Source of the DNA: Rhypophila decipiens
Taxonomy: Eukaryota > Ascomycota > Sordariomycetes > Sordariales > Naviculisporaceae
Assembly: GCA_033297075.1 (NCBI GenBank)
Contig: MU858276.1
Span: forward strand, 1 to 53,999
DNA: 53,999 nt
Direction of reading: 5' to 3'
Shown here: piece by piece, positions 32,608 through 43,510 of the stretch
Layout: the number at the start of each line of letters is the position of its first letter
Position numbering within the stretch: the first letter of the stretch is position 1
Program-made: the position numbers and the translations under genes
Notes under the pieces: generated by a model
Seen by the model: the letters and a program-made list of their open reading frames with translations, nothing else
Database searches by the model: none
Told to the model about the DNA's origin: nothing

Positions 32608-35600
32608 ATGAGATTCATACGGTTCATTGAGGCACTGCCTTTTCTGGTCTTGATCAGAACCGTTGAATCTCTCTTGGAAGAACGGCTAGTCTCTTTCGAG
32701 CCTATTACATCCAACAACGCAGCACAAGTCCGACTCACCCAAGCGCCCATCATCATCGCCGACGATGACTTTATTGGTGTCCATATCGCAGCAGAGAATC
32801 TTGCCAGTGACCTTGCGCAGATCACGGAACACGAGCGAGCTGTGAAACGGCTGAATGGGACTCAGGGGTTCGAAGCCACTATCCAAGATGCCGAAACGGC
32901 CATTATCGCAGGCTCTTCCAACTCGACCATCATCCGTCACCTTGTTTCGACCGGGTCTCTGAATATCTCGGAAATTGAAGGCAAGTGGGAAACGTTCAAG
33001 ACCACGACCGTCTCGGACCCGCTTCCAGGTGTCAAGCAAGCGCTCGTCATCGCAGGCAGCGATAAGCGCGGCACAGTCTATGGTATTTACACCCTCTCGG
33101 AACAATCCGGACAGTCTCCCTACCACTGGTTTGCCGATGTACGGGCCAAGAAACACGCCGAAATCTATGCACTGCCGAAACAATCTGTCCAGGGCGAGCC
33201 ATCAGTGAAATACCGCGGCTTGTTCATCAACGATGAAGAGCCAGCTCTGAACAGCTGGTGGTCACGAGCACACAATGCTACCCGCCAGCCTCTGGACTCG
33301 GAGTTCTACGCTCATGTGTTTGACCTCCTCTTGCGCCTGAAAGCAAACTACCTCTGGCCGGCAATGTGGAGGAGCGTGACTCCACCGCCTGGGAATATTT
33401 TCTTTACCGACGACGCCAAGAATCAGCAGCTGGCAGATGACTATGGCATTGTCATCTCTACCGCTCATCATGAACCCATGCAGCGGGCGACGAATGAGTG
33501 GGACGAGAAGATCTCTGGACCTTGGGATTGGTCCAAGAATAGACAGAACATGACTGAGTTTATGGAAGAAGGTGTCCGGAGAGCTGGGAACAACGAGTCG
33601 TACTTCACTGTTGGATTGAGAGGACTGGGTGATGAAGCGGCTGCTAATGCTCAGAATGCTATCCCCATGTTGAAGGAAGTGTTTGAGGTGCAGAGGGAGA
33701 TTATCAAGAAGTACCATGGCTCCGAGACGGCTGTTCCACGTAAGCCTTCACATTGACATTTGAGCGGGAATTGAGTGCTAATGGGACTGTGGCCGCAGAG
33801 GTATGGGCCTTGTACAAGGAAGTTGCAGCATATTATGATGCTGGCCTTGACCCGCCAGAAGATATCGCACTGTTATTCCCAGACGACAACTGGGGCAATG
33901 TCTACCGACTGCCCACTGGACCCGAGGTTGATCGAAAAGGAGGCACTGGCGTATGTGAATCAGCCAATCATCGCCCAGATACGCTTGCTGACACCACGAA
34001 CAGGTTTACTTCCACTTCGAATACGTCGGTCTTCCCAGATCCTACAAATGGTCCAACACCAACTCCATCCCAAAGACGTACAAGGAGCTATCGCATGCCT
34101 ACCTCCGGGGTGCCACCCAAATCTGGATCGTCAATGTGGGCGATCTGAAGCCAATGGAACTACCGCTGAACTTTGCCATGGACATGGCATGGGACGTAAC
34201 CAAGTTCAGTTTCGAGAATATCCCCGAGTATCTCGCCGAGTATGCCGCCCGCGAATTTGGAGACGAGCACGCCGACGAGATTGGGTCTCTGCTCCTTGAA
34301 TACAGCCATCTGGTGTCTATGCGTCGCTACGAGCTGGTCACTCCAGAGACCTACTCGACTCTCAACTACAACGAAGCCGAGAGAATCATCAAGCGCTGGC
34401 AAGATGCCTCGTCCAAAGCCAAGGCTCTCTACGGGCAAGTCACTCCGGACCTCAAACCGGCTTTTTACCAGCTCGTCTCCTATCCCATCGCCTCGGGAGC
34501 GCTCTACCACAAGGTCCAAGCCGGGATAAGCACCAACTACCGCTACGCCCTGGAACGCCGCAACTCGGCCAACCTAATTGCCCAGCAGATCCTTGACGAC
34601 TTTGAAGCCTCGTACGATCTCGTGGAAGAATGGGACGCCATGCTGGACGGAAAATGGGCCAACATGATGTCACAGGCTTACTTTGACGCCGTCGAAGAAC
34701 CCAAGCGTTGGGCTGGCCCATCCCGGAATATTGTGGCAAATCTGTCCTATGTCCAGCTCCGCGAGAACATGCAATTCTCCTTGGGCAACTTGGGCATTCG
34801 AGCCGAAGGGTCCCTCAGCGCAGTGAACCAAGGCAGATGGGCAGAGTCAGTTGACAACTCCATGCCCACAACCAACTTTGCGCCTGTCCTCCCACCATGG
34901 GATCCCTACGGACCATCCTCGCGCCACGTAGACCTATTTATGCGCGGTGATCACCGCATCCCAATAAGCTGGTCTCTCGATCCCATCGAGGAAGACTGGC
35001 TATCCATCACCCCGCACAACGGAACCCTCAGCCGCGAGACAGGTCCCGACACACGACTGATCGTCACCGTTCCAGACTGGTCCAAGGTGCCCGCCAACTA
35101 TAACAATACCATACAGGTTGGGATCCGATCCAGCCCATCAGCATACCCCTACTATGACCAAATCCACATTCCCATTCAAAACTTCCGTCTCCCACCCGAC
35201 GTGCCAAAATCTACATTCCCCGAAACCGACGGCATAATCTCCATCGAAGCGCCCCATTTCTCTTCTTCGTCCAACTCCTCAGACGAGGTATCCTTTGTCA
35301 AAATCCCACACCTCGGTTCACGCACATCATCAGGCTGCATCGCCCTGCGGCCCTTCAAAACCGCCCGCTCTTCCCTCCTCTCCTCAACAAACAGCTCTGT
35401 AACCTACTCAATCTACCTCTTCTCGCCCACAAACTCAATCAGCGCAACAGTACTCATCAACTCAGGTCTCGACACCGACCCGCACCTAAAAATGCAATAC
35501 AGCCTCACCCTCGACTCTGCCCCCGCAAATTTCACCCGCGTACTGGGCGATTACATCAAACACCCAAACGCAGGCGACATCCCGCCCGAATGGATGGCTC

Positions 35601-35833
35601 AAGTAGCAGATAACGTATGGACCAAACAAGTTCAGTTCAAGGGGCCTTTCAAACAAGGTCTGCATACCCTCAGGTGGCGGGTGAATTCGCCCGAGGTCTA
35701 CCTCGAGAAGATCGTGCTAGATTTGAAAAGGGGCATGTCGGGGGTTCCTGCTGGTTCTGGGACGGTTGGTACGGCAGGTGCTGGTAGTTTGAGGGCGAGT
35801 TACCTCGGTCCCGAGGAGACTTTTCGGACGTGA
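32608..35833 (+). CDS. GH115 xylan alpha-1,2-glucuronidase, secreted
   Basis: Exons 32608-33739, 33799-33950 and 34004-35833, about 1037 residues, normal for the family. A hydrophobic start (FIEALPFLVLIRT) gives a signal peptide. Family blocks seen in order are GTVYGIYTLSEQ and the WFADV segment; VKYRGLFINDEEPAL, the signature region of the barrel; LLLRLKANYLWPAMW; ISTAHHEPM; and, after splicing, DIALLFPDDNWGN and VYFHFEYVG. A C-terminal beta domain follows, with many sequons. GH115 enzymes remove (4-O-methyl)glucuronic acid side chains from polymeric glucuronoxylan, so this points to plant cell-wall degradation outside the cell. Intron 1 is GTAAGC...CAG and intron 2 GTATGT...CAG (53 bases). 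I chose the ATG at 32608 because it begins the signal peptide. Confidence 0.95.
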
Positions 35834-36734
35834 ACTTTAAAAGGGTGGTTACCCGGTGGTTACCCCTTTCAAGCATAAACCACATTACCCAGGCAAGTAA
35901 AAGTGAAGGCGTCAAGAATCGCAAGTAGGGCGGCAAATGCATGCAAGGCTGTCACTCATGTTTGGATGCAAGCAGAGCAGTTGGTGTGCTTGGAAATACC
36001 CATGGAAAGCGGTTTTTCTTTGTATGCTCACTTCAAAGTTCAGGGCACTTCATAAAGCAAGCAAAGCAAAATAGGGGGTTCTAGTTGATTCGATTTGACT
36101 GAACAAGGTATCATTTTTGTGCTTCAAATCCATTCCTACTAACATGGTCAAGGATTTGATATATCTCAAGTTGTTTAGAGTGGGTCTAACCCATAAATGT
36201 AGCTGCTAAACAAACCCCGAAGAAGTCGTCATGTCATGTGTCTCTTCCAGCTTGGCGGTACTCGGACTAACCGATGTGAACCGAGTCCAACGTAAAGAAT
36301 GACTTCACCAAGTCATGACCGTAGAGTGGCAGTGATGACGCCATGGCGAGTCCGAGCCTCCGAGGTGGTGGTAATCGGTTTTTCCTCCAGGAATAAACTC
36401 TCCTGATGCGCGACATTCCTCTGAGGAGTCGAGCACATTGTCTATCCAGGCTGTAATATTCTGTTAACAAGGACCTACTAATGGCGTGGTGGCTTCACAA
36501 AAGCATGTAAACGACGACTCGGACTTTTGCGGCTCTGAGTAGCTGGCTCAGGACCGATCAGTTGGAAGTTGTAATGGCATAGGGGACCCGGATTTAAAAC
36601 ACACGCGGTCGATGCGGCACAGTTAGGGCTGATGTCTACCCACTAGATGGTAGAGGTTGCAAAATCAACGGAGAAAGTAAGTTCAGACGACCCAGTCAGT
36701 TAGTCCTCCAAACTGGCCTGGCATTGCTTCTGGA

Positions 36735-36806
36735 AGGCTCGGAGATTCAATGTGTTACATGAGATGACGAGCATGAGGCTCGGAATATTCAGTGTGTTAC
36801 GTGAGG
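36735..36806. repeat. Imperfect direct repeat, about 30 bases, two copies
   Basis: The words aggctcggagattcaatgtg (36735 on) and aggctcggaatattcagtgtg-like sequence (36776 on) are followed in both copies by ttac(a/g)tgag. They are spaced about 41 bases apart with a few differences. Confidence 0.6.
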
Positions 36807-37286
36807 ATAAGGCTCTTCTGCATCATGCGCTTTGTGCGCCAAATTATGCAGGAACCGGGTATCCTATCAGAGGCGGCTCAACCGAGAATCGGCTGGCATC
36901 ATCTCAATAACACTGATTCTTATATACCACGTTTACGAAACATCAAAACCATGTGACGTACTATACCTCGGACTTTAGGCTTACGTGGGTTTGAAAACCG
37001 GATGGGGCTGTCAAAGAACTCATCAAGTGCCCCTCTTCCAAAGGAAATATCTTGATCCAAAGGAGAAGTCAAGATACTGTCATTCTCATGTCGTAACCGG
37101 AATGAGGGATGGGTCTACAAGTGGTCAGCCCTGCTTATCCTGTATTGAGTTGAACCATGGGTCCTGGGCCTCCTGGTCACGCCGCTCGGTCTAGTTTTGC
37201 TGATGGATCAATCATGGCAAGTTGACACCAGCGCCAGCCCACGACTTCTTGGAAGAAAATGAAGACGACGAGATATCTTGGAAAGG

Positions 37287-37292
37287 TATAAA
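37287..37292 (+). promoter_or_regulatory. TATA box of the GH114 gene
   Basis: TATAAA within ggtataaagagg, 108 bases before the ATG at 37400, a usual fungal core-promoter distance. Confidence 0.6.
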
Positions 37293-37399
37293 GAGGGCGA
37301 GTGGTCGACTGTTTCAAGATCCAAATCATCATGTTCCAACCCACAGCCTCCTGACCATCAGTTCCAGTACCAACTTGAAGTCTGTATATTCTGTTCAAA

Positions 37400-38615
37400 A
37401 TGAAGCAATTCGCCCCGATTCTTGTTCCTATCCTCATCGCCGAGGCATCCGCCCAGGTGGTGAAGCCCCCCAACTTTGACCCTGAAGTCAAGTGGCAGAT
37501 CGAGATCCAGTCTACAATTGACCCCATGGCGCCCTTGACACCCACTGATGCCTTGGTCTGGGATCTGGATTTGTACCACGTCTCGAGACACCCCGAGGTT
37601 GTCACCTACCTTAGGGTAAGCGGTCCTTGTATATCGTCAAATCTCAGTGGCCGCTAATTGCTAAAATTGTGATGAACGACTACAGGACAACATCCCCGGT
37701 GTCAATATCATCTGCTACTTCAACGCCGGTCTTGTCCAGGACAGCGACTGCGATTGGGATGACTGGCAGAGGCCCGAGTACATTGGCCTTCTGGGCGAAT
37801 ATTATGAAAGTGACCCCAACACGGGCGAGAGGTGGGTCAACATCAGGAACCAGACCGGTATCGACCGCATCAAGCGTCGCGTGAGACTGGCTGCCCAGCT
37901 CGGCTGCGATGGCGTTGACCCAGACAACATTGACGGCTACAACGACAATGTAAGTAAACTACCATGCGAAGATTTGTTGTTACCGCAGTTAACCCCCTTT
38001 GTTTCATAGACGGGCTTCGACCTCAACTCCGCGGACTACATCAACTTCGTAACACAACTCGCGGACCAAGCCCACGCACTCACGACCAACCGCTCCTTTA
38101 CCCTCCTAATCGGACAGAAGAACGCAGCCGAGCTCGTGCCAGACCTGCAGCCCGTCCTCGACTTTGCCGTGCTCGAGGACTGCAAGAACCTGCTTGGAGA
38201 AGCCGAGCGTGCCTTTTGCGCCGACTTCCAGCCCTACATCGCCAACACCACCCAGACAAAGCCAGTCTTTAGCATCGAGTACCCGACCACCCTGCGGGAC
38301 CCAGCCGCCCCCCAGCAGTGTCGCACCACGGGCGCCGACGAGGCCCAGTACGAGGCTTCTTGCGCCAACGACACGGTCCCCGACGGCCCCCTGGGGAATT
38401 ACAGGTACAGTGAGATACTCAAGCTGCGCGACGAAGGCGACGAGGCGACAGAATTGAATGGCTGCACGCAGTACTGCGTGCCTGAGGGCCAGGACCCGGC
38501 CAGTGGGGTGGTGGTTACGGCAATCAACAGCGAGCTGGAGGGGGATGACTGCACGGCTACGGGGATTGAAAGTCTCGGGCTGAAGACGAGGTTCTTGCAG
38601 TTCTTTTCCGCCTGA
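37400..38615 (+). CDS. GH114 endo-alpha-1,4-polygalactosaminidase-like, secreted
   Basis: Exons 37400-37615, 37686-37949 and 38010-38615, 361 residues. Signal peptide MKQFAPILVPILIAEASAQ. Introns GTAAGC...CAG and GTAAGT...TAG are both phase 0. The mature enzyme has the GH114 barrel pattern: KWQIEIQSTIDP..DALVWDLDLY, then NIPGVNIICYFNAGLVQ, and DGVDPDNIDGYNDN with the acidic residues of the active-site strand. It ends with VLDFAVLEDCKN. Relatives cleave the alpha-1,4-linked galactosamine of fungal galactosaminogalactan, so this could remodel the organism's own extracellular matrix or attack that of competitors. The repeated cysteines near the end (CRTTG, CAND, CTQYC) may form an extra disulphide-bonded tail. 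No linked GAG synthesis genes are visible. Confidence 0.88.
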
Positions 38616-39351
38616 GTAGAGTCTGTGTTGAGATACACTTGGTGAGCTTGGGGTATTCAACAAGGTGGCATATTTGTAGATATCTTACAGTTCAACACAT
38701 TTGGATATTTCGAGCGCAATAGGACAAATATGTATCATGTCTTTGCCAAATCATGGCGGCCCACATGGAATACTGGAATCTCCACGACAGTCCGGTGCAC
38801 ACCTGTAATAATCCACCCCGATTCTCACTTGTCAATTGCTAGTCCTTCTGTCGCCCAGTCCATACAATCCGTTCAGCCCCGAGACGACTTTATCTCGTTT
38901 TTGGGTGCTCATAGTACCCGAGAGAGTGTCAAGGTCCTTGAGCATGTACGAGTCACATGGTAGATAAAACATGTGCGTGGCAATGGTATCTGTTACAGAA
39001 ATACATGAGTGAAGCACCAAGCGTGGCCGAAAGTCTTCTATCATTGGCAAATGTGGGTCTTAAGAAGAACGACATGAGACGGGCGGATGCTGCCAAAAGA
39101 CAATGGAAGAAAGATGGAATAACAGTTCTGGTGGAAAGAATGAGGTTCCTTTGTCGCGTTGGATAGCTACCTAGTATTTCTGATTACAAGAACACACCGT
39201 GGCACGTCTGTAATAATGGCATAGACTCTAATTACATATAACTGTTTGGCGAAAGCGAGATTTACTACTGTGACAAGCTGCCCAGCTTTAACCGTAACAA
39301 AGAAAACATAAACCTGAGAACGAAACCTCAAGACCGCAAGTCGGTCACTTT
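38616..39351. other. Intergenic region between converging genes
   Basis: Two 3' ends face each other. No gene is seen; the frames present are under 80 codons. Confidence 0.6.
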
Positions 39352-40548
39352 TCACAACCCCGACTTGTGCAAAAAGTCAAATGAAACCCTGTATCCAGCC
39401 GTAGCATTCTTCGACAGCGCCAAGCCGTGCCCCGTCCCCGGCTGGATGAGGACACCGACATCCTTCGCAGCAGGGTAAATCTGCGTCTTGATCATATCCA
39501 AGTCGTACGTGCCCTTGCAGTCGCCGGCACAATTGCCGTAGTCGTTCTCGCCGATAACCATGTGCACGGGGCCCTTGAACTTGGCGCCGTCTGGGCCAAA
39601 GGCCGTAAGAAGCGACTTGAACTCGCTGACAGCAACGGGCTGGCGGACCTTCCACGCGTAGTCGAGCAGGGCGGGCTCAAAGGTGCCCTTCTTCAGGAAC
39701 TGGAGCTGGACGTTTGACGGCGTCGCTTGTACGCAGTAGCCGGAGCCGTGGTCTTTAAAGAGGATGGGGTTGTTTTGGCGCGCAAACTCGAAGCCCCATG
39801 TTGCTACGTTCAGGCCGCCCAGCTGGACGTTGGTGTGCAAAAAGCCGGTCGCGATAACGCCGTCGCTTTCGGTTGGGTAGTTCTGGATGAGCCCGATGGA
39901 GAGGATGGACCCGAGGGAGTGTCCGACGTGTACGATTTTGGAGGGTTTGTAGTTGTTCAGGCGGTTGTCCGTCTGACGAATTCCGCTGAGGTTCTTGGAG
40001 GCGCTGACGAGCTTGCCTGAGCGGGCAAGAGAAGTGAGCTTCCGCAGGATCTCGCGCTGGACGTTGAGTTGCACGATGTCGTAGGCGTCGGGCTTGTCCG
40101 ACTTGCCGGTTCCGATGCGGTCGTACGTGAAGACGGAATAACCCTCGGCTAGGGCGGCCTCGACGTACGAGTACTCTTTGGTCTTGATCTCGGGGTCCCA
40201 GTACCTCTTGTCGAAACCGCCACCGTGGGTGGCGAGATGGAGGATGTCGGACCTTTTGCTGCCCTTGGGAGGGACGCAGAGCTGGCCGTTGATCTTGAAG
40301 GTCTGCCTGACTGTGATTGTGCCAATCATGCTTTCGGTCATGTTGGGCGACGTCCAGGTTGTGGCGTTGGCGACCCAGTCGACAGCATCGACGTTGCTGT
40401 CCACTCGTGGCTGTAGCCATTTGATGGCTGTGGTGTCGATGCTGACGGGGACCTCGAGCTCGACGCATGCTCGTGGGCTGGCTGTAGGTGAGGCTTTGCT
40501 TCTCTTGAAGCAGAGGAGTGCGACAATGCATGCTAAAACGGACGCCAT
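39352..40548 (-). CDS. Secreted alpha/beta-hydrolase
   Basis: Intronless, 398 residues. The N-terminus (MASVLACIVALLCF then Lys/Arg and small residues) works as a signal peptide or short anchor. The alpha/beta-hydrolase fold is clear. THGGGFDKRYW is the oxyanion region. VFTYDRIGTGKSDKP follows strand 4. The nucleophile elbow VGHSLGS puts Ser at 211. GENDYGNC gives a plausible Asp 336, and PGTGHGLAL gives His 374, completing the triad. N-glycosylation sites (NATT, NMTE, NLSG) fit secretion. Candidate activities are esterase, lipase or epoxide-hydrolase-like; the substrate is unknown. A TATA box on the same strand lies about 105 bases before the ATG. Confidence 0.88.
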   Translation of the reverse strand: MASVLACIVALLCFKRSKASPTASPRACVELEVPVSIDTTAIKWLQPRVDSNVDAVDWVANATTWTSPNMTESMIGTITVRQTFKINGQLCVPPKGSKRSDILHLATHGGGFDKRYWDPEIKTKEYSYVEAALAEGYSVFTYDRIGTGKSDKPDAYDIVQLNVQREILRKLTSLARSGKLVSASKNLSGIRQTDNRLNNYKPSKIVHVGHSLGSILSIGLIQNYPTESDGVIATGFLHTNVQLGGLNVATWGFEFARQNNPILFKDHGSGYCVQATPSNVQLQFLKKGTFEPALLDYAWKVRQPVAVSEFKSLLTAFGPDGAKFKGPVHMVIGENDYGNCAGDCKGTYDLDMIKTQIYPAAKDVGVLIQPGTGHGLALSKNATAGYRVSFDFLHKSGL

Positions 40549-41440
40549 GGTGATAGATTTGAAGAGGTAGCCGGCTGCGGACTAGTACTGGTCTGGAGAT
40601 GCTGAGGTTACTGGTTTCACATTTTGCAATGGGCGAGCAGCATCTTATATCTTTATAGACATGTTGACATTAGGCTTAGCAGCCCGAAGTCATTCCAAAT
40701 AACACGAGCGTACCCCGTATACCTAAGCGATTCCAACAATAATTTCCCAGTATCGTGGCTGTGGCATTGTATCCAGCCACAGATGCAAAGCACTTCTTGC
40801 GACAGGATGACAATTAGAGGCCCTTGCAGCCGCTTTGTCCTTGAACCTTTTGGGACTAAGTCTGCTGTGAGATTGGGAAACAGCATGTTATACAATGGGG
40901 AGAAATTGGGTCGTTGACTGAGTCGGCACGTACCCCGTACTAGAGTGCGTATTCTACCATCCCTTGGGCGTATCTGCGTGGCGGAGCATGTAAGTCTAAC
41001 CTCATCCGCAAATCAGACCAGCTTTTGACATAAAATGTAAGCCCGATTCTCGGCCCATTCGGTTCGTTGAAGCGATTTTCATCCACTGCGGTATGTGCCA
41101 TTGACCAGAGCGCCGAAGGGTGAGCAAAGGTAAACAGGCTTTCCGCATGGCTCCGTGATCATGCATCACCTAGCCGCGTTTCCTTACATTGGTAACGTTG
41201 TTATGCTTCTTTCACTGCCTGTATCGATGGGAAGGGCTTTGAAGAGCCACTCCAGCCCTGTACATAAATCCCGAATGTGGTCTCATGTCAAAGGGACAAC
41301 GGAATAGCATCACTGCACGCAGCCATTGATTTGAATCACCATCTCCGTTCGTATAAATCTCTTCGAGCGGCCAACTATTCTAACGTTCTTTCCACTTTTC
41401 CTATCCTCGTCATCCATCATCCAACCTTCTCTGCACTCAT
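40549..41440. other. Intergenic region, no gene supported
   Basis: Contains the promoter of the alpha/beta-hydrolase gene and the 3' side of the Cys-rich gene. Two CGTACCCCGTA words (about 40709 and 40928) are the only pattern seen. Confidence 0.55.
40652..40657 (-). promoter_or_regulatory. TATA box of the alpha/beta-hydrolase gene
   Basis: TATAAA on the - strand, 104 bases upstream of the ATG at 40548. Confidence 0.55.
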
Positions 41441-42372
41441 CTACGGCACGCAGTTGGCCATGCCAAACGAGAACTGGCCACACAGGTTCCCAAACCAGAT
41501 CGTGTATCCGGCCAAGGGAATCTCCTGGCTCGTATCGACGATAGACCCCAAAACCGGGTCGCGAGCGGCCTTGCACAGCTCCGAGTCGTGGTTGATTCGC
41601 TCCGCCACCGTGTCGCCATTAACGGCCAGCCCCTGCACATGGCCAAAGATGGCCAGGTCGCAGTCCTCGTTACCGCCGATATAGGGCAGAGCCAGGGTCT
41701 TGCCCTTCAACGAGTCGGCGAGGCCCTGGCAGTCGCCAATGTCGACGGGTCCGAGGGAGAACTTGCATTCCACTCCGGGCTCGGGGGTTTGACGCGCCGT
41801 GAGGATGGGCTTGGTTGCGTGGCTGCCGACGTGTCGGCTACGTTTCTTAGAGGCAAGTGTATCATCATCAGACCTCGGCGAGACATATTCCGAGTCGGGA
41901 AGAACGACGGGGTGGAGCGGTGCGTCTCGCGTGCGAGGCGCGTTGCAGACGGCGCATTGCCCGAACATGCAGACGAAGCACTTGCGGACCGTGACCTGTC
42001 ATTGTTAGTCATCGTAGTGCAGTGAATGGAGGCACGGGGTCGTTGACTTACATTCCCACCGCTGTTGCCCCAGCCACTGGCCTGACATCCATCCGTAACA
42101 ATGTCCAGGGCATGAGCCTTGAGGACGCTTCCCTGAATCGGCGGGGGTGTCGTGGAAAGCATCAGGGACTTGTATTCCACCGTGCAGTCTCCGGCCTCGA
42201 ACGTGCGGCTGCCCGTGTAGGATTCGCTGTCGCTGATCTTGTTGATGGCAGCCATGCAATCGTCTTTGTTGGGGAGCGCGCCTTGGCCGCCGCAGTAGGA
42301 TCTCTCGGGTCCTGCCAGCACCATGGCTGGCAGGACGCTCAAGGCGAGCAGGGGGGGAGAGAGGATTTGCAT
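41441..42372 (-). CDS. Secreted cysteine-containing protein, unknown family
   Basis: Exons 42372-42052 and 41995-41441, about 291 residues, joined by a 56-base GTAAGT...CAG intron. The start at 42372 gives a clear signal peptide (MQILSPPLLALSVLPAMVLA); an upstream in-frame ATG at 42417 would add a polar extension before it and is less likely. The mature N-terminal domain has CGGQG, DDCMAAINKI, FEAGDCTVEY and DGCQASGWGNSGGN, followed by VTVRKCFVCMFG. A basic linker leads to a second similar domain (CKFSLGPVDIGDCQGL, then CDLAIFGHV and ending FGMANCVP). The two halves look like related small disulphide domains. The domain type is one seen in fungal secreted proteins, but I cannot name it. Confidence 0.75.
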
Positions 42373-43510
42373 GTTTACTTGGAGTTGAATGTGATGTTTG
42401 TGCTTGTCGACGGTCAATAGTAATCAAGGGTATTGTAGCAGATGAAGGTGATGGGATGATGATGGACAGTCCAACCAAAAAGAGCCGTACACCGTGTCTT
42501 TTATATCCTGGACGTCCAGTCGACTTATCACCACAAACTAGAACCCTCAAGTCACAACGGGCCGTGATGGCCTGTAAAGTGGCACATGATCACCAATGTC
42601 CGGGGAGATAGTGTTCAGACAAACATGCTTATCAAAGTCGAACAACTGATCAAAATAGTTAAACGTTCGTGGTATCGCCTCACACTTGCACCCCGGTTAA
42701 CGCTTTATCCGTGGCTGTTTAGGTTGCCCTCATGTCAGCAGAAGCCCCCTCTCATTCCAGCTCTGGGTAACAAACAAACCCGAACGATGCCTTAACATCA
42801 AGAGTACAGTCCGGACTGCTAAGTAAAGTAATTCTTTATGCAAAACCCCGAAGGATCGTATAATCGCAGCGGCGATCGACCAACATCCGCATTGTGTTGC
42901 CTATTACCAATCGCACACGTAATATTCCTGGCCAAACCTGTGAGACCTCCAGTGTACGTACTGCGGCCTACCATAACGTCCAGTGGTACCCTGGATGACG
43001 TCCTGAGTTGGAGCGGACCTTGTTTCAGGGGGTGCTCACATCAGATTAAGTCGTGCATTCAGCCGCTCTACCTCGGCCGTCAGCATTTCCCAAAGATTTA
43101 GTGTAAGACGCTTGAAGGTTCTTGTAGGAAGTACGGATTACGGGTGTTGAAAAGGCGGTGAGTCGCAACCGTACATGTACGGACAGGCAAAGCACCAGCA
43201 GAGAGACTTGTTTACCATCAAAGTTCACGCAGTGAAATGGCCAGTGATGTAGATTCCTGGTTATGGAATGTAAGGCGCTGTCCAACTCCCTATAAATAGT
43301 AGGCAGCTAAATACACAGAAAGACTCTGGAACTCAGCCCCAATGCAGACTAGAGACTCCCAGGATATGTGCTCATTCCAAACTCTCAAGCTAGACTACCT
43401 CCCTTAACCTCCTTATTTGTAGTTCTCCAAGAAAATCTTGTTTACTCTTCCCACATCATCCACCAAAACTACTAGTACTCTAATTAACCAGTGCCATAAA
43501 AGTCAAACAT
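42373..43510. other. Intergenic region, no gene supported
   Basis: Contains the promoter of the Cys-rich gene (TATA at 42499) and a 3' region of the surface-protein gene. No coding signal. Confidence 0.55.
42499..42505 (-). promoter_or_regulatory. TATA box of the Cys-rich secreted protein gene
   Basis: TATAAAA on the - strand, about 130 bases upstream of the ATG at 42372. Confidence 0.55.

Larger units (their letters stand above)
35834..37399. other. Intergenic region, no gene supported
   Basis: 1.5 kb without a credible frame. It contains an imperfect direct repeat at 36735-36806 and the promoter of the GH114 gene, with a TATA box at 37287. Confidence 0.55.
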
